A stretch of DNA of 29,959 nt from UBA2428 sp002343545 (GTDB lineage Bacteria > Bdellovibrionota > UBA2428). Below the pieces are notes generated by a model. That model was not told where the DNA came from. It worked only from the letters and a program-made list of their open reading frames with translations, and did not search any database. Of the stretch, positions 14,595-22,575 are shown piece after piece. Position 1 is the stretch's first letter. Every line of letters starts with the position of its first letter. The stretch lies in contig CALFZE010000081.1 of the NCBI GenBank assembly GCA_937952285.1, positions 1-29,959 of the forward strand, read 5' to 3'. Both the position numbers and the translations under genes were made by a program.

Positions 14595-16489
14595 GCCGTG
14601 GTCTCGACCTTCGGAATTTCGATCACGAAGCAGGTGTTCGGCGAGTTTTCGTTCAGCCAGACTTGCCCGCCTTGGGACTCGACGAGATTACGGGCGATCG
14701 CGAGCCCTAGACCCGTGCCTTGCCGATTTTTCGTCGTGAAGAAAGGCTCGAAGATGCTCGCCCGGATTTCTTGCGCCACGCCGAGCCCGCTATCGATGAC
14801 CTTGAAATAAACGCGATTCACGCTCTCTTCGACCTCGAGGAGTACCCACGGATCCGTTGTGTTGGCGACGGCATCGAGTCCGTTGTTGAGCAGGTTCACG
14901 AGGGCCTGCGTCAGTTGGCTACGACGGCAGCGAATCGAAAGATCGAGGTTCGAAAGCGTGGGGTATTCGAGCAAGACGCCGGATTTCTCGAAGCGAGTTC
15001 GGCAGAGATCCAGCGTTTCCCGCACGATGTCCTTCACCGCGACGAACTCGAGCGGCGCCTCGGTCGAGGGTCGCGAAAAATTCTGAAAGCCGCCAACGAC
15101 CTTCGAAAGACGATCGAGCGAATCTTGGTTGCGGCGAAGCGCGTCCCGCAGTCCCGTGACGTCGATCGAGGACTGGGGAGCCGCCAGTCGGGCATCGATG
15201 CGGTCCGTCTCGCTCCGAAGATCGGAGAGGGGCGGGATGATGTCGTGGGCCAACCCTTCCGCGACGACGCCGACCGTCGCGAGCCGACCCGCTTCGAGTC
15301 CTTTGGCCTTGGCCGATCGGAGCTCTTCCGTTCGTTGGTCGACGAGCTTGGCCAGCGGCAGCATGAGTCGGCGAAGAATCCAGAGTTCGACGATCAAGCT
15401 GAGGATCCCGAAAATGAGGACGATCCAAGCTTGGGGCTGAGCGTGGCGAGCGATCTGCTTCGCCGGAATCACGGTAACGACGTAGGCGCCGACCTCATCG
15501 AGACGCGCAAAGCCGCCGACGGCCTGCGAATCGCTCAAAGCCACGGTCCCCTGGGGCCTGCCGTCCTTCAGGATGGCGGCCAGCGCTTCGGCGACTTCTT
15601 CGTGGTCCGCCGCCCGAACCACGAGCGGACCCGTCGTGGCATCGGGATCCTCGCCGAAGCCGGGGTGGGCGAGGATCTCGCCGTCGGAACGGACCAGCAC
15701 GTTGTAAGCCCCGGGCAAACTCTCGGTGACGATGCGCTGAAGCATATCCGTCAGGTAGAAATCCTGCCCGATCACTCCGACGAAAAGATCCTTCGCGTCG
15801 TAGATGGGAAGGAGGGCGGAAAGCATCCAGCGTTGAACGCCGGGATCCTTGTAAGCTCCCGTCCAGACGAGCTTGCGTTGAGGATTATTCGCGGGACTCG
15901 CGGCGGCGAAGTAGGGGTCCCGGGCGAGATCATGGTCGTGCGGAATCGTCTGCGTCCAGTGCGGGACGATCGGCCAGAAGCCGACGGTCGCGCCCTCGGC
16001 GAAGGAAATATAGGCGTTCGCGAAAGGGTTCAGCAGGAGGGGTCCGAGTTGGCTCGTGACCCTCTCGGCGGTCGAGACCTTCGCCCGAAGTTCCGGCGTC
16101 AGTTTGGCGAACGAAGCGACGAAAACTCCCGAGCGCGATTTCGCATCGAAATCTAACGGCGGCCGCCAAGCGCCTTCTTTGGTCCGGTGCGCGATACGTC
16201 GCCAATGGGCGTCGTCGACGCGAGCGTCGTAATTCTCGAGGAATTTCTCGCGAAGGACTTCGAGCTGGATCTCGGCGCGCGAAAAGAAAGATCGTTCGCG
16301 CGCCGCGCGTTCGGCGATGTAGACGCTCAAGGTTTCGCGGTAAGAGGATTGGGTGACCTCGCTGCCGACGCGGTAACCGATGGCGGAAATGACGAGGATG
16401 ACGATTCCGATCGCGATCGACGCGCGCAGCAAGGCTTCCCTTACGAGCTCGGCGGGCGTTTTCGGTCGGGATCGTGCAGATTCTTCCAT
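14591..16489 (-). CDS. Cache-domain sensor histidine kinase
   Basis: With ATG 16489 the protein has 632 residues; TTG 16516, which has AGGAAAG upstream, would add nine. A membrane helix lies at about residues 22-42, then a large periplasmic dCache-like sensor (VGVIGQDFYLTDMLQRIV and VLVRSDGEILAHPG), and a second helix at about 355-375. The H-box near residue 415 is AEGLAHDIIPPLSDL: the phospho-accepting His is kept, but the usual HE(I/L)NNPL is HDIIPPL. The ATPase part has N-box LLNNGLDAV, G1 DSGLGV, F-box FEPFFTTK and G2 GTGLGLA. Cache sensors bind small metabolites. No response regulator lies next to it; the neighbour is a divergent LysR gene. Confidence 0.9.
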   Translation of the reverse strand: MEESARSRPKTPAELVREALLRASIAIGIVILVISAIGYRVGSEVTQSSYRETLSVYIAERAARERSFFSRAEIQLEVLREKFLENYDARVDDAHWRRIAHRTKEGAWRPPLDFDAKSRSGVFVASFAKLTPELRAKVSTAERVTSQLGPLLLNPFANAYISFAEGATVGFWPIVPHWTQTIPHDHDLARDPYFAAASPANNPQRKLVWTGAYKDPGVQRWMLSALLPIYDAKDLFVGVIGQDFYLTDMLQRIVTESLPGAYNVLVRSDGEILAHPGFGEDPDATTGPLVVRAADHEEVAEALAAILKDGRPQGTVALSDSQAVGGFARLDEVGAYVVTVIPAKQIARHAQPQAWIVLIFGILSLIVELWILRRLMLPLAKLVDQRTEELRSAKAKGLEAGRLATVGVVAEGLAHDIIPPLSDLRSETDRIDARLAAPQSSIDVTGLRDALRRNQDSLDRLSKVVGGFQNFSRPSTEAPLEFVAVKDIVRETLDLCRTRFEKSGVLLEYPTLSNLDLSIRCRRSQLTQALVNLLNNGLDAVANTTDPWVLLEVEESVNRVYFKVIDSGLGVAQEIRASIFEPFFTTKNRQGTGLGLAIARNLVESQGGQVWLNENSPNTCFVIEIPKVETTA

Positions 16490-16554
16490 TGAGACGGGGG
16501 AGACTAGCCCCTGCAAAACGACTTTCCTAGTCGAGAACGTGATACATTGCTTTC

Positions 16555-17430
16555 ATGCTTCCGGCTTCAGGAGACCTCCTCTACTTTATTGAAGTTGCCC
16601 AAACTTTGAATTTGTCCAGGGCGGCCGAGCGGCTCGGCGTTTCGCAGCCGACCTTGTCGCTTTCGCTCAAGCGACTCGAAGAAAGTGTCGGAATTTCCCT
16701 CTTCGTTCGGTCCACGAAAGGCGTCGTACTGACTCCCGCGGGCAAGAAGCTGCTCGGGGGAGCGAGGAGTCTTCTCGAGGAGTGGGGGCAGTTAGCCTCT
16801 TCCGCGCGCCGGGACCAGGACGAGGTCACGGGGCGTTATCGCCTCGGGTGCCATGCTTCGGTCGCGCTCTACACTTTGCCCTTCGTGCTTCCCGAACTGC
16901 TGAAGGAGTTTCCGGAGCTGGACGTTTCGCTGGCGCACGATCTTTCGCGCCGGATCGCGGAAGATGTCATTAGCCTTCGCTTGGATCTGGGCCTGGTCAT
17001 CAATCCGGTCGAGCATCCGGATCTCGTCATCCAGCCTTTGTTCGACGACGAAGTGACGTTCTGGACCTTGCGGAAGCCGACGCGCCATCAAGACGTCACG
17101 GGGGACGACGCCGTTTTGATTTGCGACCCGGATCTTTTGCAGACGCAGCACCTCCTGAAAAGTATGTCCCGCGCCGGATTGAAGTTTCGTCGTGTCATCC
17201 ATAGCTCGAGCCTCGAAGTCATCACGTCGCTCGTGGCGGCCGGCGCGGGGGTGGGACTCTTACCGGGGCGAGTGGCCACCCGAACGCCGTCCGAAGGCAT
17301 CGTTCGCCTGCCCGACGCTCCGGCCTTCAAGGATCGCTTGACGCTCGTCTACCGTATCGAGGGTCGTAAGCTGCGCTCGCTGCAAACCATCGCCGCGAAG
17401 ATCAAGTCTTTGCTGCTCAAGCAGAAGTAG
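16555..17430 (+). CDS. LysR family transcriptional regulator
   Basis: The 291-residue protein has the typical N-terminal winged helix: FIEVAQTLNLSRAAERLGVS, then QPTLSLSLKRLEESVG and LFVRSTKGVVLTPAGKKLL. A periplasmic-binding-like effector domain follows, including DEVTGRYRLGCHASVALYTL and VAAGAGVGLLPGRVA. The inducer is unknown. LysR proteins often control a divergent neighbour, here the Cache kinase 65 bp away. No clear Shine-Dalgarno precedes the ATG. It ends seven bases before the convergent HDOD gene. Confidence 0.93.
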   Translation: MLPASGDLLYFIEVAQTLNLSRAAERLGVSQPTLSLSLKRLEESVGISLFVRSTKGVVLTPAGKKLLGGARSLLEEWGQLASSARRDQDEVTGRYRLGCHASVALYTLPFVLPELLKEFPELDVSLAHDLSRRIAEDVISLRLDLGLVINPVEHPDLVIQPLFDDEVTFWTLRKPTRHQDVTGDDAVLICDPDLLQTQHLLKSMSRAGLKFRRVIHSSSLEVITSLVAAGAGVGLLPGRVATRTPSEGIVRLPDAPAFKDRLTLVYRIEGRKLRSLQTIAAKIKSLLLKQK

Positions 17431-17437
17431 ACGAGGT

Positions 17438-18328
17438 TCAGGCGGCCATCGAGAAGGGACGAAGCTCCGACTCGATGCCTTCGACCTGAAGGGCCGCCTC
17501 GCGTGCGAGTTCGCGAAGCTCGTCGACCGTGACGGCCAAGGCATCGAGATCGAGCGGGTCGTGGTCTTCACGTTTGGGGTTTCCCGAAAACCCGATCTCC
17601 GACCGGTTGACCGCTCGATTCGCCACGACGGTCGTGAGTAAGCATCGCCGCGAAACGTCGTCGAAGTCCCGAAAACTCTGCGGGCTCCGATGGTGGTAAC
17701 GTAAAGTCCGACGGATGACGGCGGGCAGACCCCACGCGGCGGCGATGCGTTCCCCGACCAGGGTATGGCCGGGAAGCCCGATCTTCTGCTCGGCCTCGAG
17801 GAAGGAAACGTGTTCGTAGAACGCGAATCTCACGACTTCGTCGACGACCTCCGGCGCGCTTCGGTAGAGGGCGAGCTTCCCGATGTCGTGCAGGAGGCCG
17901 CAAGTGAAATGAGTTTCGGCTTCGGCGAATCCGGCGCGTCGAGCGAGGTTTTCCGCGAGAAGGGCGGTCGCGAGGCTGTGCTTCCAGAAACCGCGCACGT
18001 CGAAGCGGTCGAGGCGGGGAGGCGCGTCGGCGAAGGCGCCGGTCCCGAGCAGGAGCGTTCGTAGCGTGTCGTCGCCGACGAACTGGAGCGCCCGCCGAAC
18101 GTCGGTCACGGGGGCGCTGAAGGCGTAGTGACTCGAGTTCGCGAGGCGAAGAATCTTGGCGGAAAGGACCTGGTCGCGGCGAAGCGCATCCGCGATTTGC
18201 CGCGCGCTCGCGCGGTTGTCCCCGAGCAAACGTCTGGCTTGCCCGAGCACCGGCGCCAGCGTGGGAATATCCCTCGATTCGCAGGCGCGTTTCACGAGAG
18301 CCTGGGATTCGCGGGGATCGAGGATCAT
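17438..18328 (-). CDS. HDOD domain protein
   Basis: The protein has 296 residues and starts at ATG, with GGAGG four bases upstream. Residues ~10-210 form an HDOD domain: ADALRRDQVLSAKILRLANS, then SAPVTDVRRALQFVGDDTLR, then FTCGLLHDIGKLALY with an HD pair retained, and GERIAAAWGLP. HDOD proteins are signalling or scaffold proteins, often tied to c-di-GMP, motility or stress, and usually without shown hydrolase activity. The C-terminal ~80 residues, with the helical DALAVTVDELRELAREAALQ, are less conserved. It lies 110 bp downstream of mepA on the same strand. Confidence 0.88.
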   Translation of the reverse strand: MILDPRESQALVKRACESRDIPTLAPVLGQARRLLGDNRASARQIADALRRDQVLSAKILRLANSSHYAFSAPVTDVRRALQFVGDDTLRTLLLGTGAFADAPPRLDRFDVRGFWKHSLATALLAENLARRAGFAEAETHFTCGLLHDIGKLALYRSAPEVVDEVVRFAFYEHVSFLEAEQKIGLPGHTLVGERIAAAWGLPAVIRRTLRYHHRSPQSFRDFDDVSRRCLLTTVVANRAVNRSEIGFSGNPKREDHDPLDLDALAVTVDELRELAREAALQVEGIESELRPFSMAA

Positions 18329-18438
18329 GTCGCCTCCGAGGCTACGTCGTTCGCGCCGGGAGACTACAGGCTGGATGCGCGGATCTACCGAATCTACCGC
18401 GATCGACGGCGGGGACGCGAGTTAAGAGCTCGTGAAGC

Positions 18439-19410
18439 TCAGCGCTCGGCCTTGAGCAGGGCGAGGCATTCACGCGGGACGTAAAAGTCGGGGCTTTCCT
18501 TGGCGGGCGGCGGAGCTTTCAGGCGGCCATCGGCCGTGAACCACGAATCGAGTTCGGCGTCGCAGCCGTTTTCGAAACGCGCGGTTTCCGGCTGGTCGAA
18601 GCAGCGCCGATCTCCCGCCGGGCAAGCGAGCCGCACGTGAAAGTGGTAGTTGTGCCCGAAGGCCGGGCGTATCTTCCGCATCCAGTAGACTCGTTGGTAG
18701 CGGGGTTCCTGACAAAGAGCCTTCTTGATGCGCGGATTCACGAAAATGCGCTGGACGCGCTCGTCGCGCGCCGCCCATTCCAAGAGGCGCCTTTGCGCGC
18801 TTCCGAACGCGGGCGTCAGCGACCGGCCGTCTCGCGAGACCATGTCGACGGCGGACAGCGATTCGCGTTCGCCCAGGCTGAGACGTCGCGCGCCGAAATC
18901 GCGCGACGTCGCGAACCAAAGATCGGCATCGAGGCCGCTTTGGTGGGAACGATGACCGCCGATCATGGGTCCGCCGCGGGCTTGCGAAAGATCGCCGACC
19001 AAGAGATCTCCGTAACCTTCACGTTTCGTTCGCTCGGCGATCTCGCGAACGACTTCGGTGAGCTTGGGGTGACCGAAGCCGCGCTTCCTCGAAAGGCGCA
19101 TCCTTTGGAATCCGGGACCTTCGGTCGGGAGTTCGCTCGCCCCTTGCAGGCAACCCGACCAGAACTTGCCCACGACTTCCGGCGGATCCGGCGAAGGGCC
19201 GGGCACCGAAGCGAAGGCGCTTTGGGGGTTTAACTTCACGGGAACATAAGCGGGTTTTCGTTTGGGGATCGACGCGGGAACGCGGTTTCCTTGGGCCGTG
19301 GGGAGGGAGCTCCGCTCAAGCAGACGCTCGAGGCCAAGAACGAGGGTCGCCGCCGCGGCCAGGCAGCCTCCGAGCAGGAGTTTGTCGTTGTGCTTCCCCA
19401 CTTCGCTCAT
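18439..19410 (-). CDS. mepA: Penicillin-insensitive murein endopeptidase
   Basis: The 323-residue protein is a zinc M74-type D-alanyl-meso-DAP endopeptidase that cuts peptidoglycan cross-links in the periplasm. An N-terminal hydrophobic segment (residues ~10-28) acts as signal or anchor. Motifs are RGGPMIGGHRSHQSGLDADL, which carries the zinc ligands His and Asp, and the C-terminal HNYHFHVRLACP with the remaining His ligands. It is slightly longer than E. coli MepA because of its N-terminus and a C-terminal tail. The start at 19410 lacks a clear Shine-Dalgarno. It is divergent from the yceI-type gene. Confidence 0.92.
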   Translation of the reverse strand: MSEVGKHNDKLLLGGCLAAAATLVLGLERLLERSSLPTAQGNRVPASIPKRKPAYVPVKLNPQSAFASVPGPSPDPPEVVGKFWSGCLQGASELPTEGPGFQRMRLSRKRGFGHPKLTEVVREIAERTKREGYGDLLVGDLSQARGGPMIGGHRSHQSGLDADLWFATSRDFGARRLSLGERESLSAVDMVSRDGRSLTPAFGSAQRRLLEWAARDERVQRIFVNPRIKKALCQEPRYQRVYWMRKIRPAFGHNYHFHVRLACPAGDRRCFDQPETARFENGCDAELDSWFTADGRLKAPPPAKESPDFYVPRECLALLKAER

Positions 19411-19546
19411 TGTAGGGCGCCACGCGCCGCTTCAGAAAGCCGAAAGGTGGCAAAGTCTCACGCGAAGGCGACTTGTCTTTGACGGCCTACCCACTAACGT
19501 GGAGGTATCTACGGGCCTTCGCCCGATTGAAAGGAGTTCTCTTATC

Positions 19547-20245
19547 ATGTTCTCGGTGATCTCGAAGTCCTCCGTCATTTTGTCCTCCATCCTCGCTTTG
19601 TCGGTGGCACACGCCGACAAGCACGACAAGAACAAGAAAGCGGCGCCCACGAAGGCCGAAGCCGTCGCGGCGACTTTCAACGTCGATACCGCCGCCACCA
19701 ATCTCGTGTGGAAAGGCCACAAGCCGGCCGTCGCCGGATCGGGCCACGAAGGCACGATCAAGGTCAAGAGCGGCGCGCTCGTCGTGAAGAACGACGAGGT
19801 CACGAGCGGCAACGTCGAGATCGACATGACGACGCTCGAAGTGACCGACCTGAAGGGCGACAAGGCGCAAGGTCTCAAAGGTCACCTGATGAGCGGCGAT
19901 TTCTTCGAAGTCTACGAAGCGCCCGCCAAGGACGCCCCGAAGGGTACGCTCGGCAAGCCGAAGTACCCAACCGCTAGCCTCGTCATCACGAAGGTCGAGA
20001 AATCCACGACGCCGGGTTCGACCCACACGGTTTCGGGCACCATCACGATCAAGGATAAGCCGAACGCGATTTCCTTCCCCGCGACCATTTCGGTCACGAA
20101 GGATGTCCTCAAGGCGAAAGGCACCCTCAAGATCGACCGCACGAAGCACGACGTGAAGTTCGGCTCGACCTTGGCCGGCGCGGTGGGCGACAAGTTCATC
20201 GACGACAACTTCACCGTGGACGTTGACCTGACCGCGAAAAAGTAA
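19547..20245 (+). CDS. YceI family periplasmic lipid-binding protein
   Basis: The start is placed at ATG 19547 with AAGGAG ten bases upstream, giving 232 residues; the frame is open further left without support. Residues 1-23 are a signal peptide ending VAHA. A Lys-rich linker follows, then the YceI lipocalin-like barrel: NLVWKGHKPAVAGSGHEGTI, VEIDMTTLEVTDLKGDK, LKGHLMSGDFF, and TLKIDRTKHDVKFGS near the end. YceI proteins bind isoprenoid-type lipids or amphiphiles. It has its own intrinsic terminator, and strong coding and ribosome-binding signals suggest a well-expressed single gene. Confidence 0.93.
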   Translation: MFSVISKSSVILSSILALSVAHADKHDKNKKAAPTKAEAVAATFNVDTAATNLVWKGHKPAVAGSGHEGTIKVKSGALVVKNDEVTSGNVEIDMTTLEVTDLKGDKAQGLKGHLMSGDFFEVYEAPAKDAPKGTLGKPKYPTASLVITKVEKSTTPGSTHTVSGTITIKDKPNAISFPATISVTKDVLKAKGTLKIDRTKHDVKFGSTLAGAVGDKFIDDNFTVDVDLTAKK

Positions 20246-20272
20246 ATTCAGGCGTCGAAGACGCGCGATGAA

Positions 20273-20307
20273 GGGCCGGGAGCGCGTGTCGCTTCCGGCC
20301 TTTTTTT
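20273..20307 (+). terminator. Intrinsic terminator after the YceI gene
   Basis: GGCCGGGAGC and GCTTCCGGCC form a 10-bp stem with one G-U pair and a 7-base loop, followed by seven T residues at 20301-20307. It lies 28 bases after the YceI stop and immediately before the stop of the convergent oxygenase gene. Confidence 0.9.
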
Positions 20308-20308
20308 C

Positions 20309-21211
20309 TCAGCGGAAGAGAAGCGGAAGGGTGAGGATCGAGGCGCCCTTGGCCTTGCCGTAGTTGATCTCGGCGAGCGCGCGGAGGGCCTTGCGCTCGA
20401 TTCCATCCGCGCTCGCCCCTTCGAGATCTCGCAGGGTCGAGGCGAGCTTCTGGATCTTCGAAATTTTTCCGTCTTTGGCGATGTTCAGCCGTACCGACAT
20501 CGTTCCGTGCAGACGTGCGCTCGGGGGCATCCAAGCTTCGATACCCTCGGAGAAGGCCTCGACCGCGCGCGAAACCTGATCGCGTCGGTGCGGGCCTTCG
20601 ATGAAGGGACGGGGTTCCACGAACCAACCGTGAATGACGAGCCTTCCGTGGAGCGGATCGCGCGTTCCTTCGACTTGGCGGACGCCGTGGGGAATACGTC
20701 CGTCGAAGGCCAGGAGCTGCCCGAAGCGAGGTTCCACGCTTTCGACGATACGGCTCTCCTCGAAACGATCGCCCGAGGCGAAAGAGCGCCAGAAGTCCAA
20801 AGTCTCTTCGGAGAGAAAAAGGGTTTCCCCTCCTTTGCGCCGGGGCGAAGGAAGGGTGAGCGAATAGACGAAGGCCCAGGGTCCGTGCGGGACGTCGGCG
20901 TGGAGTCTTTGCTCGTTGCCATCCAGGTACAGGCTCAGCCAAGTCGGCGAGACATCGTGACAGCCCAGGGTGCGGCGACCCCAATCGACGAGGCGCTCGT
21001 GGAAACGGCGGTAGAGGGATTCCGAGAAGAACAGATAGGCCGGTGTGCGAAGGTGGCTGTATTGGCCTTCGACGTGAAAGAGATCCCAGCGGAAACGCCG
21101 CGGATCGACGCGGCCCGGGTCGGAGTAAAGGTCCTCGAACTCGCCGCGCAGCTTCCTGGCCTCGGGAAAGAAAGAGGGAACGACGAGTCGAGCTTTGGGG
21201 CGGGCCATCAT
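20309..21211 (-). CDS. 2OG-Fe(II) oxygenase fused to a TonB-C/AgmX-like C-terminal domain
   Basis: The protein has 300 residues. Residues ~1-215 are a prolyl-hydroxylase-type double-stranded beta helix: WLSLYLDGNEQRLHADVPHG with His104 and Asp106, the distal His175 in IPHGVRQV, and Arg190 in HGRLVIHGWFVEP, the probable 2-oxoglutarate contact. Residues ~222-300 resemble the TonB C-terminal/AgmX-PglI domain: MSVRLNIAKDGKISKIQKL, then IERKALRALAEINY. Such domains normally follow a membrane anchor and a proline-rich spacer, which are absent here. Substrate unknown; likely cytosolic. The first ATG overlaps the stop of the DUF6952-like gene as ATGA. Confidence 0.8.
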   Translation of the reverse strand: MMARPKARLVVPSFFPEARKLRGEFEDLYSDPGRVDPRRFRWDLFHVEGQYSHLRTPAYLFFSESLYRRFHERLVDWGRRTLGCHDVSPTWLSLYLDGNEQRLHADVPHGPWAFVYSLTLPSPRRKGGETLFLSEETLDFWRSFASGDRFEESRIVESVEPRFGQLLAFDGRIPHGVRQVEGTRDPLHGRLVIHGWFVEPRPFIEGPHRRDQVSRAVEAFSEGIEAWMPPSARLHGTMSVRLNIAKDGKISKIQKLASTLRDLEGASADGIERKALRALAEINYGKAKGASILTLPLLFR

Positions 21212-21465
21212 GAATTATTTTTCAAACCCGTGAGGATTTTGCGGACGGATTGGGATTGTTCGCGAAGGGCTTCGGGCAGGCTCATTCCCTTGTCCATTTT
21301 GCCGCGGATCTTCGCGGCCATCAGGAGGTGGGTGAGCTGTTCGGCGATGCCGTCGCCTTCGACGCCGAGCACGTTCTCGCCCTTGCTTTCGAGGGCCTCG
21401 GCGGCGGCTTCCAGATCGACCTTCGCGTGTTTCGAGGCGAGTTCGCGGATGATGGGCATCTTCAT
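21208..21465 (-). CDS. DUF6952-like small protein
   Basis: The 85-residue protein begins MKMPIIRELASKHAKVDLEA and continues with a helix-rich body (GIAEQLTHLLMAAKIRGKMD). This resembles the DUF6952 family, whose members sit beside a thioredoxin gene in Bacteroidota, as recalled from family knowledge. No catalytic residues, cysteines, signal or membrane segment are seen. Its start overlaps the thioredoxin stop by ATGA, and its stop overlaps the oxygenase start in the same way, so its product is likely made in fixed ratio with both. Confidence 0.65.
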   Translation of the reverse strand: MKMPIIRELASKHAKVDLEAAAEALESKGENVLGVEGDGIAEQLTHLLMAAKIRGKMDKGMSLPEALREQSQSVRKILTGLKNNS

Positions 21466-21794
21466 GGAGCGGACCGTTTGGGGATCATGGCGACGATCTC
21501 CTCGAGCGCTTCGCGCTTCGTGAGACTCTTGCCGCCCACGTACTTTCCGTTATGGAAGACGGCGATGAAGGGCAGGTTGTCGATCGGTACGACGTCGCAG
21601 AATTTCGGATTTTCTTCGCCGTCGATCTTGTAGAACGCGGCGACGTTTTGGTTCGCCGCCGCGATTTCGGCGAAGGTCGGCGCGAGCATTCGGCAAGACC
21701 CGCACCACGAGGCGAAAACGTCGACGACGCAGAATTCCCGCGCGGCGAGTGAAGCCTCGAAGTTCGAGTCGTTGATTTCGGTCACGCCGGCCAC
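21462..21794 (-). CDS. Thioredoxin family protein with CGSC active site
   Basis: The protein has 110 residues and starts at GTG. A single thioredoxin fold carries FASWCGSCRMLAPTF (Cys31, Cys34) and the cis-Pro loop IDNLPFIAVF. The usual CGPC is CGSC, which changes redox potential and is seen in some thioredoxin-like proteins. No signal peptide is present, so it acts in the cytosol. It is followed by the coupled DUF6952-like and oxygenase genes. The upstream exported gene ends nine bases before it, with the perfect palindrome GGGACGTCCC spanning the junction. Confidence 0.88.
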   Translation of the reverse strand: MAGVTEINDSNFEASLAAREFCVVDVFASWCGSCRMLAPTFAEIAAANQNVAAFYKIDGEENPKFCDVVPIDNLPFIAVFHNGKYVGGKSLTKREALEEIVAMIPKRSAP

Positions 21795-21803
21795 GGGACG
21801 TCC

Positions 21804-22508
21804 CTACTGCATCTCGATGAACTGGCCGTCGCCGCGGATGGCGTAGCCCATCGAGTTTTCGGAATGTTTCATGACGGTTTTTACCGTCCATTTGACGAGA
21901 AGTTCCATCTGACCGATCGGATCGGAGCTCGTGCCGGCGTTGACGACCGAAGGCACCGAGGCCTCGACGTCGACGTTGTATCCCCAGGCGACGTCGACCG
22001 TCGTGGGAACTACGGACACGTTCGTGAGGAAACGGCCTTTGCCTTCGACGTTGCCGCCGCTCGTGTAGCCGACGCGATAGACGAACTCGACGACTTTGGC
22101 TCGGTAGAGGTTACGGTAGGTGGCTTGGTAGGTCTTCCACTGGGGCAAACTCCAACCTTGCAGTTTGTTCCAATGGTCGGCGCCCTGCGGCAGCGCGTTC
22201 GCCGTTTGGCTTTGTACGTCCACGACGGGGCGGCCGGCTTCGACGATGGCCCAGACCTTGCGACCCATGTTGATGATGCGGCCGAGCATGACGTCGGCAA
22301 GGCGGATCTCCCCGACGATTCCGCTGATTTCGGGTTTCGCACGCGACTCATCGAGGTCCGTCAGGTCCGTTTCGATCTCGCGAACTTCGACGGAGCCGAT
22401 CTCGAAGTAAGGGTCTTGGGATTGGCTTTCGACGTTTTGGGCGAAGGCCGATGCCCCCGCGACCAAAGTCGAGGCCAGGGCGACGGACTTGAATGCGGTG
22501 AAATTCAT
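21804..22508 (-). CDS. Exported protein of unknown function
   Basis: The start is placed at ATG 22508 (234 residues), with AGGAGGAG five bases upstream; the longer frame from 22544 would run through a leader hairpin. Residues 1-23 are a signal peptide ending ASAFA. The mature protein reads as a beta-rich domain (YFEIGSVEVREIETDLTDLD, IINMGRKVWAIVEAGRP, VVPTTVDVAWGYNVDVEAS) and has no cysteines, so it is probably periplasmic or loosely outer-membrane associated. The family is not recognised. Translation may be controlled by the hairpin that covers its ribosome-binding site. Confidence 0.8.
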   Translation of the reverse strand: MNFTAFKSVALASTLVAGASAFAQNVESQSQDPYFEIGSVEVREIETDLTDLDESRAKPEISGIVGEIRLADVMLGRIINMGRKVWAIVEAGRPVVDVQSQTANALPQGADHWNKLQGWSLPQWKTYQATYRNLYRAKVVEFVYRVGYTSGGNVEGKGRFLTNVSVVPTTVDVAWGYNVDVEASVPSVVNAGTSSDPIGQMELLVKWTVKTVMKHSENSMGYAIRGDGQFIEMQ

Positions 22509-22513
22509 ACGCT

Positions 22514-22535
22514 CTCCTCCTATGCGTAGGAGGAG
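22514..22535 (-). promoter_or_regulatory. Hairpin sequestering the Shine-Dalgarno of the exported protein
   Basis: In the minus-strand RNA CTCCTCCTA pairs perfectly with TAGGAGGAG across a 4-base loop (CGCA). The 3' arm is the whole Shine-Dalgarno, five bases before ATG 22508. If the transcript starts upstream of 22535, the ribosome site would be masked, as in simple RNA thermometers or attenuating leaders. Confidence 0.65.
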
Positions 22536-22575
22536 GCTTAGCACGCCGAAAGCGGGTCTAGGGAAAAAGAATCGG

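Noticed and set aside
14720..16156. Long plus-strand open frame of 478 codons opposite the histidine kinase
   Set aside because: No protein-like motifs; the minus strand encodes a complete kinase with all ATPase boxes.
21796..21805. Perfect palindrome GGGACGTCCC at a gene junction
   Set aside because: Ten-base palindromes occur by chance in GC-rich DNA; no second copy or regulator context supports an operator.
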